Below, one piece after another: positions 42,849 through 50,789 of a stretch of DNA of 52,900 bases. The stretch covers positions 194,909 through 247,808 of the forward strand of contig NZ_QSUU01000001.1 of NCBI RefSeq assembly GCF_003439125.1. The letters are read 5' to 3'. Numbering within the stretch: position 1 is the stretch's first letter; every line of letters begins with the position of its first letter. The notes under the pieces are model-generated. The model did not search any database and was not told the origin of the DNA. It worked only from the letters and a program-made list of their open reading frames with translations. A program made the position numbers and the translations under genes. This DNA is from Collinsella sp. OM04-5 (GTDB lineage: Bacteria > Actinomycetota > Coriobacteriia > Coriobacteriales > Coriobacteriaceae).

Positions 42849-42881
42849 GAATGTGACAAAGGGGCAGTCCCTTGGTCGTAT
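42849..42881. repeat. dispersed palindrome TGTGACAAAGGGGC copy
   Basis: GAATGTGACAAAGGGGCAGT then CCCTTGGTCGTAT: a degenerate member of the family, 10 bp after the ATPase gene stop codon. Confidence 0.7.
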
Positions 42882-42904
42882 CGAGTTCCACTGCCCGAGA
42901 AAAT

Positions 42905-43005
42905 GAGCGTGGATTTTCTCCCGTTTAGAGCGCACTTGAACGCTCAAAGTGGGAGATTTTCCACGCTCGATCTGTATACGAGAGAAAATCCACGCTCGAT
43001 GTATA
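42905..43005. repeat. dispersed palindrome, CGAGCGTGGATT family (copy 2, with third half)
   Basis: GAGCGTGGATTTTCTCCC (42905-42922) pairs perfectly except one wobble with GGGAGATTTTCCACGCTC (42951-42968). Another half unit AAAATCCACGCTCGAT follows at about 42985-43000, so the element has two and a half arms. It overlaps the end region of the phosphatase gene on the minus strand. Confidence 0.8.
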
Positions 43006-43043
43006 CCGATGACGCGGTTCGCGCGGTTTGTGCGCCCGCAAAC

Positions 43044-43490
43044 CTACATCTGCTCGAGCATGGCAGTGCAACCGTCGAGCACGTCGCGGTAGGTGGCATC
43101 GAAGTTGCCGGTGTACCAGGGATCGGCCACGTCGCCGGGGCGCTCGGTCCAATCGAGCAAGCGCGTAATCTTGCCGTCGGGGTCGTCGCCAAAGATGCGG
43201 CGCAGGCCACGCGCGTTCTCAGCATCCATATAGACAATGTGATCCCAGTTGCCATACTCTGCGCGACGCACCTGGCGGGCACGGTGCGCAACGACGGGAA
43301 TCCCGACTTCGCGCAGCTTGGCGACCGTGCCATGATGTGGCGGGTTGCCGATCTCCTCGGTCGAGGTGGCGGCAGAATCGATGACAAACTCCGCCTCGCG
43401 CCCGGCACGGCGCACCAGCTCGGTAAACACCGACTCAGCCATCGTCGAGCGGCAGATGTTCCCATGGCAGATAAACAGTACCCGTTGCAT
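43044..43490 (-). CDS. low-molecular-weight protein-tyrosine phosphatase
   Basis: 148 aa. P-loop CHGNICRS (Cys8, Arg14, Ser15) at the N-terminus and the general-acid motif DPWY near residue 122 are both intact. ATG 43490 follows GAAAGGAAACC. It dephosphorylates phosphotyrosine proteins or arginine phosphate. It lies downstream of the MFS gene on the same strand with 48 bp between, so it is probably co-transcribed, though a functional link is not evident. Confidence 0.9.
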   Translation of the reverse strand: MQRVLFICHGNICRSTMAESVFTELVRRAGREAEFVIDSAATSTEEIGNPPHHGTVAKLREVGIPVVAHRARQVRRAEYGNWDHIVYMDAENARGLRRIFGDDPDGKITRLLDWTERPGDVADPWYTGNFDATYRDVLDGCTAMLEQM

Positions 43491-43538
43491 ATGCGGTTTC
43501 CTTTCGATCATCATCGAGCTCGAGCATCGCATCTACGC

Positions 43539-44774
43539 CTACGCCCTCGCCCGCTTGCGCTCCCAGCGGGCCAGCTTAATCGTCACCAGCGTGAGCGCCC
43601 AGGCCACAAGCGAGAACGCGGCGCCCACGGCACCCACGTACGCAATGCCAATGCTGCTTACCACGGCGCCGCCCACTGCAGTGCCAAACGAGATGCCGAC
43701 GTTAAACGCCATGGGCTCAACCGAACTTGCGAGTACCATCGACTTGGGATGGCGGCTGCGTGCCACGTCCATAAAGTGCGTGATGCACGACACCGAGAAC
43801 AGGTACATGAGCAACGCCAAGCTAAAGACAAAGACCAGCGCGAGCGGCATGGTGCCGCCCACGGCAAACAGCCCGAGTAACGCCGCCGCCTGCAGCACAA
43901 ACGTAACAAGCAGTGCCTTCATGCCAAAACGCGCATCGATCCATCCGCCCAAGATGTTTGAGGTCAGGCAAAACACGCCGTAGGCCATAAGCGTGGTACT
44001 CGCCTGAACAGTGCCCATTCCCAGCACCTGCTCAAGATAAGGTGTCACGTAGCCGTAGAATACGTAGACCGAGCCCACGCCAAACAAAAAGATGAGCATG
44101 CCGGTGATGATACTCGGCTCGCGCAGCAGACCCGCCTGCTCGCGAAAGGTGGCAGGCTCATCGGTTTGCCCAGCGCGCGGCATAAACGCCACGAGCGCTC
44201 CGCAGATCAGAACGGCAAAGGTCAGCGTGCCGTACATGGCCACGTGCCAGTCGAGCGTGTCGGCCACGAACTTGCCGATCGAAGTGACAAAGACCATTGC
44301 CACGGAAAACGCACCATATACCACCGAGATGGCAAGCGAGGTTTGCTGTGGGGACAGCAGCTCGGGGATGTACGTCACACCCACGGCGAGCAGTGCGCCC
44401 GAGACGGAGCCCAGGACAATGCGCGAGATAAACAGCACCTGGAAGTTGGGCGCCAACGCCATGACCAGGTTGCCGAGCACAAAAACGATGCTGTAGCACA
44501 CGAGCAGCTGGTAGCGGCGGAATCGCCCCGTGCTGAGTGCGAGCACCGGCGTGGCGATAGCGTAGACGAGCGCGAACACGCTGATGAGCTGGCCCGCAGT
44601 GGCAAGTGATACGCCGAGTTCCGTTGCCAAGTCGCTTTCGATGCCGATGACCACGAACTCCGAGCAGCCGAGCGAGAAGCCCAACAGCACGAGCAGCGCC
44701 AGGCAGAGCTTGGTGCGCGCGGGGGAGAGCGCGGCGGCGGTTGACTTACTTTTAGGCGTGGTTGCGGCGGTCAA
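43539..44774 (-). CDS. MFS transporter, DHA1 sugar/drug efflux type
   Basis: About 411 aa with twelve helices. GFSLGCSEFVVIGI in helix 1 and TGRFRRYQLLV in the helix 2-3 loop match the AraJ/SotB/YdhP efflux branch. The start is uncertain: TTG 44774 with GGAGTG upstream is chosen; a GTG three codons earlier or a farther TTG are alternatives. It diverges from the LpdD-IDI fusion gene, with only 161 bp between them, so it may belong to the same regulon, for instance exporting a decarboxylation product. That link is speculation. Confidence 0.84.
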   Translation of the reverse strand: MTAATTPKSKSTAAALSPARTKLCLALLVLLGFSLGCSEFVVIGIESDLATELGVSLATAGQLISVFALVYAIATPVLALSTGRFRRYQLLVCYSIVFVLGNLVMALAPNFQVLFISRIVLGSVSGALLAVGVTYIPELLSPQQTSLAISVVYGAFSVAMVFVTSIGKFVADTLDWHVAMYGTLTFAVLICGALVAFMPRAGQTDEPATFREQAGLLREPSIITGMLIFLFGVGSVYVFYGYVTPYLEQVLGMGTVQASTTLMAYGVFCLTSNILGGWIDARFGMKALLVTFVLQAAALLGLFAVGGTMPLALVFVFSLALLMYLFSVSCITHFMDVARSRHPKSMVLASSVEPMAFNVGISFGTAVGGAVVSSIGIAYVGAVGAAFSLVAWALTLVTIKLARWERKRARA

Positions 44775-44935
44775 GGTTGTCACTCCAATGTCGCATGAAT
44801 AAGCGGGATTCAATCCCTGCAACTCTAACAGAATGTGTCAGGTGCCTGCCCCCTTTGTCGCAGGCTGCGCTTGCCTGTATAGTCGCAATACAGGCGAAGA
44901 TGGTCTCAGGTACATCGCGGGCGACAGGAGATCCC

Positions 44936-45883
44936 ATGGGTATGCACACGACAAAGGTTGCAGTGGGCGAGGGCAAGTTTGCGCTCGAGGCCCAGTTGAC
45001 GGTGACGCCGCGCGGCATGGTGGTGTACGCCTGCTCGCCGGAGTACGCGCATCTGGGCGCCACGGCGCAGGCCATTCCGCGCCCTGAGCCCGGTCGCACG
45101 GCGACCGTGAGCATCCTGGCCGTTCCGTGCCATCGAGATGAGATCCCGGCGCACGATATCGCGGCGGCGCTGGCCACGCGCTTTGGCGTGCCGGTAGTTG
45201 CAAGCACGGGCTTTCATGTGGAGCATGCGACTGCGGACGATCTGCAGCGCGTGCTCGCTACCACCAAGGAGCTCATCGCCGCGCTCGAGGAGGCCGCCGC
45301 GCGCATCCTGCGCGCCGGCTGGGATGAGGGCGGTGCAGGCGCCGAGGTCGTGGCGGTCGATGCCGCGACCGGCGAGGCGCTTGGCCCTGTCGATCGCATC
45401 GAGGCACATGCCGGCGAGGGCATTCTGCACCAGGCTTTTCTGACGCTTCTAGTTGAGGGCCGGGGCGAAGACGCGCGCCTGCTGCTCTGTCGTCGCAGCA
45501 AGCTCAAGCGCCTTTGGGGTGGGGTGCTTGCCGACGGTTGCGCCGGCCATCCGCTCCCCGGGGAAGACGTCGCGGCCGCCACGGCACGTCGCATGGGCGA
45601 GGAGCTCGGCGTCGCGCGCGAGCCGGGCGATCTCAAACATCTGGGCCATATCGTCTACCGCGAGGACCACGGCGACGGTCGCTGCGAGTGCGAATGGTGC
45701 GAGGTGTTCGCAGCCCATGTCGAGCCGGGCGAGCTGCATATCAACCAAGAGGAGATCTCGGAGGTGCGTCGCGTGGCCCCGTCCGAGCTCAAAGGCTACC
45801 TGCAGGGTCACCCCGAGCAGCTGGCCCCCTGGCTCCGCGAGGCGCTCAGCGACCCATCCATCCGTACGGCCTTCGCTATGTAA
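44936..45883 (+). CDS. fusion of LpdD-like domain with isopentenyl-diphosphate isomerase-like Nudix domain
   Basis: 315 aa, two parts. Residues about 1-125 resemble LpdD, the small accessory protein of gallate decarboxylase clusters, thought to handle prenylated FMN (MHTTKVAVGEGKFALEA, ACSPEYAHLGATAQAIPRP, VVASTGFHVE). Residues about 131-315 resemble type I isopentenyl-diphosphate isomerase: His158, His165 and His205 (in GHPLPGE), Glu251 and Glu253 (in CECE-WCEVFAA) and Trp299 match E. coli ligands and substrate residues His25, His32, His69, Glu114, Glu116 and Trp161. The catalytic Cys67 position, just before GHP, is Ala203, with a Cys one place earlier (Cys202). ATG 44936 has AGGAGA upstream. 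It precedes, on the same strand but past terminators, the UbiD/UbiX genes. Likely role: supply or shaping of dimethylallyl phosphate for prenyl-FMN, tied to a cofactor chaperone. Confidence 0.74.
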   Translation: MGMHTTKVAVGEGKFALEAQLTVTPRGMVVYACSPEYAHLGATAQAIPRPEPGRTATVSILAVPCHRDEIPAHDIAAALATRFGVPVVASTGFHVEHATADDLQRVLATTKELIAALEEAAARILRAGWDEGGAGAEVVAVDAATGEALGPVDRIEAHAGEGILHQAFLTLLVEGRGEDARLLLCRRSKLKRLWGGVLADGCAGHPLPGEDVAAATARRMGEELGVAREPGDLKHLGHIVYREDHGDGRCECEWCEVFAAHVEPGELHINQEEISEVRRVAPSELKGYLQGHPEQLAPWLREALSDPSIRTAFAM

Positions 45884-45909
45884 CAAAGGTACAGTCCCTT
45901 TGCCATATC
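45878..45909. repeat. dispersed palindrome spanning a stop codon
   Basis: TATGTAACAAAGGTACAGTC then CCTTTGCCATAT: decayed member of the TGTGACAAAGGGAC family. The stop codon TAA (45881-45883) of the fusion gene lies inside its left arm. Confidence 0.7.
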
Positions 45910-45915
45910 CAAACC

Positions 45916-45978
45916 GTCACAACATTCGATGAAAATCTCGAAAACGAGGAAAAGCGTCGAATGTTGTGACAGTTTTTG
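45916..45978 (+). terminator. terminator after fusion gene
   Basis: GTCACAACATTCGA (45916-45929) and TCGAATGTTGTGAC (45957-45970) pair perfectly (14 bp), then AG and five T. Confidence 0.8.
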
Positions 45979-46044
45979 TCTAGGGGATCGCTTCTCATCC
46001 AAAAATCCCGCTTGACTGTATTGCAACAACACAGCGCAACGTAA

Positions 46045-46073
46045 GGGGTGTCCGATAACGGGCGCCCCTTTTT
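46045..46073 (+). terminator. terminator or attenuator before carrier gene
   Basis: GGGGTGTCCG-ATAA-CGGGCGCCCC followed by five T, with two G-T pairs. It sits 54 bp before the carrier start codon, so it may act as an attenuator in its leader. Confidence 0.65.
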
Positions 46074-46126
46074 AAGTGGCAACGTGGCCGCGAATCCGGA
46101 GCGCCCCCAACAAGAAAGGTGGGGAG

Positions 46127-47584
46127 ATGGAAGCGGAAAAGAAGGCGTTTAAGATCACCAAGCGCGAAATTGGCTTTGTGCTGGGTATCGTTGTCTTTTT
46201 GCTGGTGAAGTTTCTTCCTTTGGCGGAGCTGAGCTCGACGGTCGAGCTCACGGTCGGCGCTCAGACCTGTCTAGCACTGACGCTCGCCACGGTGGTGTTC
46301 TGGGCATGTGGCGTGGCACAGCCGGGCTTTGTGGGCCTGCTCTACTGCGCGCTGCTCGTTCTGTTCAAGGTGTGCGTGGACGACACGGGCGCCGCGAGCA
46401 TCTCGGCGACGGTCGCCTCCACGTTTAGCTCGTGGACCAAAGCTACCATGTGGCTCGTCATCGGCGCCTACCTCATCGCCAGCGCGGTCAAGGAGTCGGG
46501 GCTGGGCGAGCGCATCGCCTATGCGTTTATGCTCAAGTTCGTGCGCGACGCCAAGTCGCTCATCATCTCGATCTTCGCGCTCACCTTTGTGCTGTCGCTG
46601 CTGATCCCGCACCCGTTCCCCCGCGCCTTCCTCATCCTCGCCGTCGTCTCGGTCATCGCCGAGTCCGCCGGCTACGGTGACGATGACCGCGGCAAGCTCG
46701 GATTCCTCGTGTTTGCCGCTGCCGCCCCGGGTTCCATGTTCTTCCTGACGGGCGACTCCACGCTCAACCCGCTTGTTGCGCAGTACAGCGCCGAGGCCGG
46801 CGGCATGAGCCCGTCCTTTATCGACTGGTTCCTGTACATGAGCGTGCCCATGCTGGTTGCGCTGCTGTGTACCCTGTTCTTGGGCCTCTTCCTCTTTAAG
46901 CCCAGCAAGGAGCTCGTCTACGATCGCGAGCGGATCGTGGCCAAGCAGGCCGCGCTCGGTAAGCTCTCCGTCAAGGAGATCCGCACCATCGTGTGGCTTG
47001 TCATCGCCATCGCGCTGTGGCTCACCGTCTCGGGCGATTACATCGGCTGGGTGACACTTGCCATCGGTGTCGCGCTCGCCATGCCCATCATCGGCGAGGT
47101 CCTTACCCCCGCCAGCTGGAACGCTGTCGACATCAAGTCCCTCATGTTCCTGACGGCCGCCATGGCCGTGGGTTCCGTGGGCGGTGCCACCGGCATGAAC
47201 GCCTGGATCGCCGATGTCGTGCTTCCCAGCTCCGTGCCCGAGAACATCTTCCTGTTCGCCCTGCTTGTCGCCGCGCTCTCCATGATCATCCACATGTTCA
47301 TGGGCTCGGTCATGGCCGTGCTCGGCGTGTGCGTGCCGGCGTTCATCAGCTTCGCGGCCGGCTCCAGCGTGAGCCCGCTCGCCGTGGCGCTCATCGTCTT
47401 CACGTCCATCAACATCCACTACATCCTGCCGTTCCACAACCTGCCGATCCTTATCGGCGAGGGCAAGGACGCCGGCGGCTACACCTCCAAAGAGGCTATG
47501 CGCATGGGCATTCCCCTCACTGCGGTCGTCTTTATCGTCGTGCTGGTCGAGGCCGCCTGGTTCCACCTCTTTGGCCTGATGTAA
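46127..47584 (+). CDS. DASS/SLC13-type anion transporter
   Basis: 485 aa with about twelve helices. Paired motifs of the family are seen: FLTGDSTLNPL (about 207-217) in the first half and TSINIHYILPFHNLPILIGEG (as SINIHYILPFHNLP) with MRMGIPLT in the second. The family carries dicarboxylates, sulfate and similar anions with Na+ or in exchange. ATG 46127 follows AAAGGTGGGGAG. It is directly upstream of the UbiD and UbiX genes, so its cargo is probably the aromatic or other carboxylic acid that UbiD decarboxylates, or its exchange partner. Confidence 0.85.
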   Translation: MEAEKKAFKITKREIGFVLGIVVFLLVKFLPLAELSSTVELTVGAQTCLALTLATVVFWACGVAQPGFVGLLYCALLVLFKVCVDDTGAASISATVASTFSSWTKATMWLVIGAYLIASAVKESGLGERIAYAFMLKFVRDAKSLIISIFALTFVLSLLIPHPFPRAFLILAVVSVIAESAGYGDDDRGKLGFLVFAAAAPGSMFFLTGDSTLNPLVAQYSAEAGGMSPSFIDWFLYMSVPMLVALLCTLFLGLFLFKPSKELVYDRERIVAKQAALGKLSVKEIRTIVWLVIAIALWLTVSGDYIGWVTLAIGVALAMPIIGEVLTPASWNAVDIKSLMFLTAAMAVGSVGGATGMNAWIADVVLPSSVPENIFLFALLVAALSMIIHMFMGSVMAVLGVCVPAFISFAAGSSVSPLAVALIVFTSINIHYILPFHNLPILIGEGKDAGGYTSKEAMRMGIPLTAVVFIVVLVEAAWFHLFGLM

Positions 47585-47679
47585 GCGGTCGAGCGCTTGG
47601 GCTGTAAGCAGCCGAGTGCTCGAACTGCGAGTGGCCGAGCGTCCCATCTATGAGCGCCGCGGCCCCACTACGTTACCCA

Positions 47680-47705
47680 GCCCGGCGGCATCCTCGCCGC
47701 CGGGC
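47680..47705 (+). terminator. hairpin between carrier and UbiD genes
   Basis: GCCCGGCGGC-ATCCTC-GCCGCCGGGC, a perfect 10-bp stem without a good T run, 22 bp before the UbiD start codon. It could lower read-through or stabilise the message. Confidence 0.6.
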
Positions 47706-47727
47706 ACTCTCCCGAAAGGAGCACGCT

Positions 47728-49215
47728 ATGTCCACTACCGATGCTTCCCAGATCCACGACCTGCGCTCCGCACTCGACTTTTTGCGCAAGATGCCGGGCC
47801 AGCTGCTCGAGACCGACACCCAGGTCGATCCCGATGCCGAGGTTTCGGGCGTCTATCGCCACGTCGGTGCCGGCGGCACCGTTATGCGTCCGACCAAAGA
47901 GGGTCCGGCGATGGTCTTCAACAACGTCAAGGGCTTTGACGACGCCAAGGTCTGCATCGGCATGCTTGCCAGCCGCAAGCGCGTTGCCGCCCTGCTCGAC
48001 CTGGATGAGGAGCACCTGGGCCTCGAGATCGGTAAGCGCTTCGAGAACCTGATCGCGCCCGAGCAGATCGCCGAGGGTGCGCACGTCGACTGCCAAGAGG
48101 TCGTGTACAAGGCGACCGACGAGGGCTTTGACCTGCGCAAGATCGTTCCCGCTCCTACCAACACGCCCGTCGACGGCGGCCCCTACATCACCATGGGCCT
48201 CGCCTACGGCACGAGCCCCGACGGCTCCCAGTCCGACGTGACCATCCACCGTTTCTCCTGCGTCGACAAGGACAAGCTCGCCATGTGGATTACCCCCGGC
48301 AGCCGTCACCTGGGCGCGTTCTTTGACGAGTACTGCCAGCGTGGCGAGGATATGCCCATCTCCATCTCCATCGGTTTGGACCCCGCCGTGTACATGTGCT
48401 GCGGTTTTGAGGCTCCCACCACACCGCTCGGCTTCAACGAGCTGCAAATTGCCGGCGCCCTGCGCGGCCACGCTGTCGAGCTTGCCGACTGCGTCACCGT
48501 TCCGCAGAAGTGCATCGCCAATGCCGAGTACGTGCTCGAGGGCTACCTCATGCACGACGAGACCATCAACGAGGACGTCAACGGCCACGGCTACGCCATG
48601 CCCGAGTTCCCCGGTTACACCGGTGGCGCCAAGGTCTGCCCGGTGATCAAGATCACCGCCGTTACCACGCGCGTCAACCCCATTATGGAGAGCTGCATCG
48701 GTCCTTCGCACGAGCACGTGTCCATGGCCGGTATCCCCACCGAGGCCTCCATCTACAAGATGGTCGAGACCGCCATCCCGGGCCGTCTGCTCAACGTCCA
48801 CGCCGCTCCCTGCGGCGGCGGCAAGTTCGTTGCCATCATGCAGTTTAAGAAGTCGAGCAAAAATGACGAGGGCCGTCAGCGCAACGCCGCCATGCTCGCC
48901 TTCTCGGCATTCTCCGAGCTCAAGCACGTCATCCTTGTTGACGAGGATGTCGATATCTTCGATATGAGCGACGTGATGTGGGCCATGACCACGCGCTTCC
49001 AGGCCGACGTCGACCTCATCACCATCCCCGGCTGCCACTGCCACGTGCTCGACCCGTCCAACGACCCCGCGTTCGACCCCACGATTCGCGAGCACGGCAT
49101 CGCCTGCAAGGCCATCTTCGACTGCACGGTCCCGTTCGACCTCAAGAAGAACTTCATTCGCTCGCAGTTCATGGAGATCGACACAGACAAGTGGGCCAAG
49201 GAGATTGCTTTCTAG
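47728..49215 (+). CDS. UbiD-family prenyl-FMN-dependent decarboxylase (gallate/hydroxybenzoate decarboxylase-like)
   Basis: 495 aa, the usual length. DLRSALDFL at the N-terminus, NVKGFDDAKVCIGMLASRKR region, PYITMGLAYG, and FDCTVPFDLKKNF at the C-terminus fit the UbiD family, particularly the phenolic acid decarboxylase (LpdC/ShdC) group. These enzymes remove (or add) CO2 from aromatic or unsaturated acids by means of prenylated FMN. ATG 47728 follows AAAGGAGC. The next gene encodes UbiX, the maker of that cofactor, and the LpdD-like domain is encoded 1.8 kb upstream: together the LpdB, LpdC, LpdD set of gallate decarboxylation. Confidence 0.88.
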   Translation: MSTTDASQIHDLRSALDFLRKMPGQLLETDTQVDPDAEVSGVYRHVGAGGTVMRPTKEGPAMVFNNVKGFDDAKVCIGMLASRKRVAALLDLDEEHLGLEIGKRFENLIAPEQIAEGAHVDCQEVVYKATDEGFDLRKIVPAPTNTPVDGGPYITMGLAYGTSPDGSQSDVTIHRFSCVDKDKLAMWITPGSRHLGAFFDEYCQRGEDMPISISIGLDPAVYMCCGFEAPTTPLGFNELQIAGALRGHAVELADCVTVPQKCIANAEYVLEGYLMHDETINEDVNGHGYAMPEFPGYTGGAKVCPVIKITAVTTRVNPIMESCIGPSHEHVSMAGIPTEASIYKMVETAIPGRLLNVHAAPCGGGKFVAIMQFKKSSKNDEGRQRNAAMLAFSAFSELKHVILVDEDVDIFDMSDVMWAMTTRFQADVDLITIPGCHCHVLDPSNDPAFDPTIREHGIACKAIFDCTVPFDLKKNFIRSQFMEIDTDKWAKEIAF

Positions 49216-49248
49216 TAAGTAGCCCTACCAAGTAGTTAAGGAGCCGTC

Positions 49249-49827
49249 ATGCCTGAGTCTTCTGTCCGTCCCCGTCGCATTGTCGTTGGCGTGTCTGGCG
49301 CCAGCGGTGCCGCGCTGGGTCTTGAGTGCCTCAAATGCCTGCGCCAGGCAGGTGCCGAGTCGGCGCTTGTCGTCACGCGCGGGGGAGAGATCACCATCGA
49401 GCAGGAGCTCGGCATGACGCTCGACGAGTTTGCCACGCATGCCGATGTGGTCTACGACAACAAGAACATCGGCGCTGCCATCGCAAGCGGCACCTATCCG
49501 GTCGATGGCATGATCGTGGCACCCTGCTCCATGAAGACGCTCGCCGGCATCGCGAGCGGCTACAGCGAAAACCTGTTGCTGCGTGCGGCCGACGTGCAGA
49601 TGAAAGAGCAGCGCCGCCTGGTGCTCATGGTGCGCGAGACGCCCTTCAGCGCCATTCATGTCGACAACATGGCGCGCCTGGCGCGCGTACCGGGCGTCAT
49701 GCTCATGCCGCCCATGCTCACGTTTTACAACGGCCCCGCCACGCTCGATGACGCGGTGCATCACATCGCCGCCAAGGCGCTCGAGGCCGTCGGCGTGTCA
49801 TGTGCAAACTATAAGCGCTGGTCATAG
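49249..49827 (+). CDS. ubiX: flavin prenyltransferase UbiX
   Basis: 192 aa, normal length. GVSGASGAALG (14-24, flavin phosphate loop), VAPCSMKTLAGIASGYSENLL (as PCSMKTLAGIASGYSENLL), RLVLMVRETPFS and MPPMLTFYN are the conserved UbiX/LpdB elements. It joins a dimethylallyl group from a dimethylallyl phosphate to FMN to give prenyl-FMN. ATG 49249 follows TAAGGAGCC, 33 bp after the UbiD gene. Confidence 0.93.
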   Translation: MPESSVRPRRIVVGVSGASGAALGLECLKCLRQAGAESALVVTRGGEITIEQELGMTLDEFATHADVVYDNKNIGAAIASGTYPVDGMIVAPCSMKTLAGIASGYSENLLLRAADVQMKEQRRLVLMVRETPFSAIHVDNMARLARVPGVMLMPPMLTFYNGPATLDDAVHHIAAKALEAVGVSCANYKRWS

Positions 49828-49860
49828 GCGTCTTTAGGGTAGGATACGAGTAGTGTTTGA

Positions 49861-49886
49861 GCCCGCTGCCCCTGTGGGCGGCGGGC
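49861..49886 (+). terminator. hairpin after ubiX
   Basis: GCCCGCTGCCC and GGGCGGCGGGC pair with one G-T pair and are followed by TTTGTG. It separates ubiX from the MerR gene. Confidence 0.6.
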
Positions 49887-49919
49887 TTTGTGCGCAAAAG
49901 GGATGTGTCGGGAGGACCT

Positions 49920-50789
49920 ATGCAGACGGGCATGTATGCGATTAGCGAGATGGCGAGCTTGTTTAACGTTTCGCGCCAAACGCTCATCTACTACGACAAG
50001 ATCGGTCTGTTTAAACCCGCCGTGGTGAACGAAAAGGGCTACCGTTTCTATTCGCCCACGCAGATCCCGCTCATGCGTCTGATCTGCATGCTGCGCGACC
50101 TGGGGCTCGAACTCGACGAGATTGACCGCCTGACCTCGACGTTCGACATTGGCGAGATGACCGATCACCTGCGCTCGCGGGTGCAGGCGCTCGATGAGCA
50201 GATTGCCGGGCTCAAAGCCGAGCGCGCGAGCGTACAGGAGCGTCTAAGCTTTTACGACGAGGCGGTTTACTGGCGCGAGCGCGAGGGCAAGCCGGAGCTC
50301 AAGCAATTCGAGCGTCGCTACGTGGTCTTTGAGGAGTTTCCGGGCGATATCGAGCGCGGCCGCTCGATGCTGCACCCTACGCTCATGCGGGCAATCCTGC
50401 GCATGCGTACGTTGACGGGCACGCGCCCCATGCGCGGTTGGGGCGCCATGCTGCGTCGCGAGGCGCTGCATTCCGACGACCCTATCGCCGGCGCGGGCTC
50501 CTTTGTCGTGCTGCCGCGCGGTGTCGAGGAACTGCTGCCGAGCGACGCTGCCGAGCTGGCAGAGATCGGCATCGAGGTGCTGCCCGAGGGCACATACCTG
50601 TGCATGAGCCGCTGGGGTATGCCGTACGAGCCCGATGGCATCCGCGCCATCGTTGCCTGCATGGACGAGCACGCGCTCCAGCCCGTTGGCAACGCTTTCG
50701 ACTTTTGCTACCTCGATACCACGAGCTACGACGAGTCCCACCAAGAGGACTTTTGCTGCATCCAAATCCCCGTCGCCCTCCAGATGTGA
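49920..50789 (+). CDS. MerR-family transcriptional regulator with effector domain
   Basis: 289 aa. MerR winged helix at about 6-75 (MYAISEMASLFNVSRQTLIYYDKIGL in part: FNVSRQTLIYYDKIGLF; GYRFYSPTQ), a coiled coil (about 80-125) and a GyrI-like C-terminal domain for small-molecule binding, with ELAEIGIEVLPEGTYLC. ATG 49920 has GGGAGG 6 nt upstream. It is downstream of ubiX, same strand, and could regulate the decarboxylase genes or a drug-response gene set; no operator was identified. Confidence 0.87.
   Translation: MQTGMYAISEMASLFNVSRQTLIYYDKIGLFKPAVVNEKGYRFYSPTQIPLMRLICMLRDLGLELDEIDRLTSTFDIGEMTDHLRSRVQALDEQIAGLKAERASVQERLSFYDEAVYWREREGKPELKQFERRYVVFEEFPGDIERGRSMLHPTLMRAILRMRTLTGTRPMRGWGAMLRREALHSDDPIAGAGSFVVLPRGVEELLPSDAAELAEIGIEVLPEGTYLCMSRWGMPYEPDGIRAIVACMDEHALQPVGNAFDFCYLDTTSYDESHQEDFCCIQIPVALQM

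Noticed and set aside
44831..44862. Further copy of the TGTGACAAAGGGAC palindrome
   Set aside because: GAATGTGTCAGGTGCC...CCCCTTTGTCGCA is similar at the ends, but pairing is poor; I mention it as possible only and do not list it as a feature.
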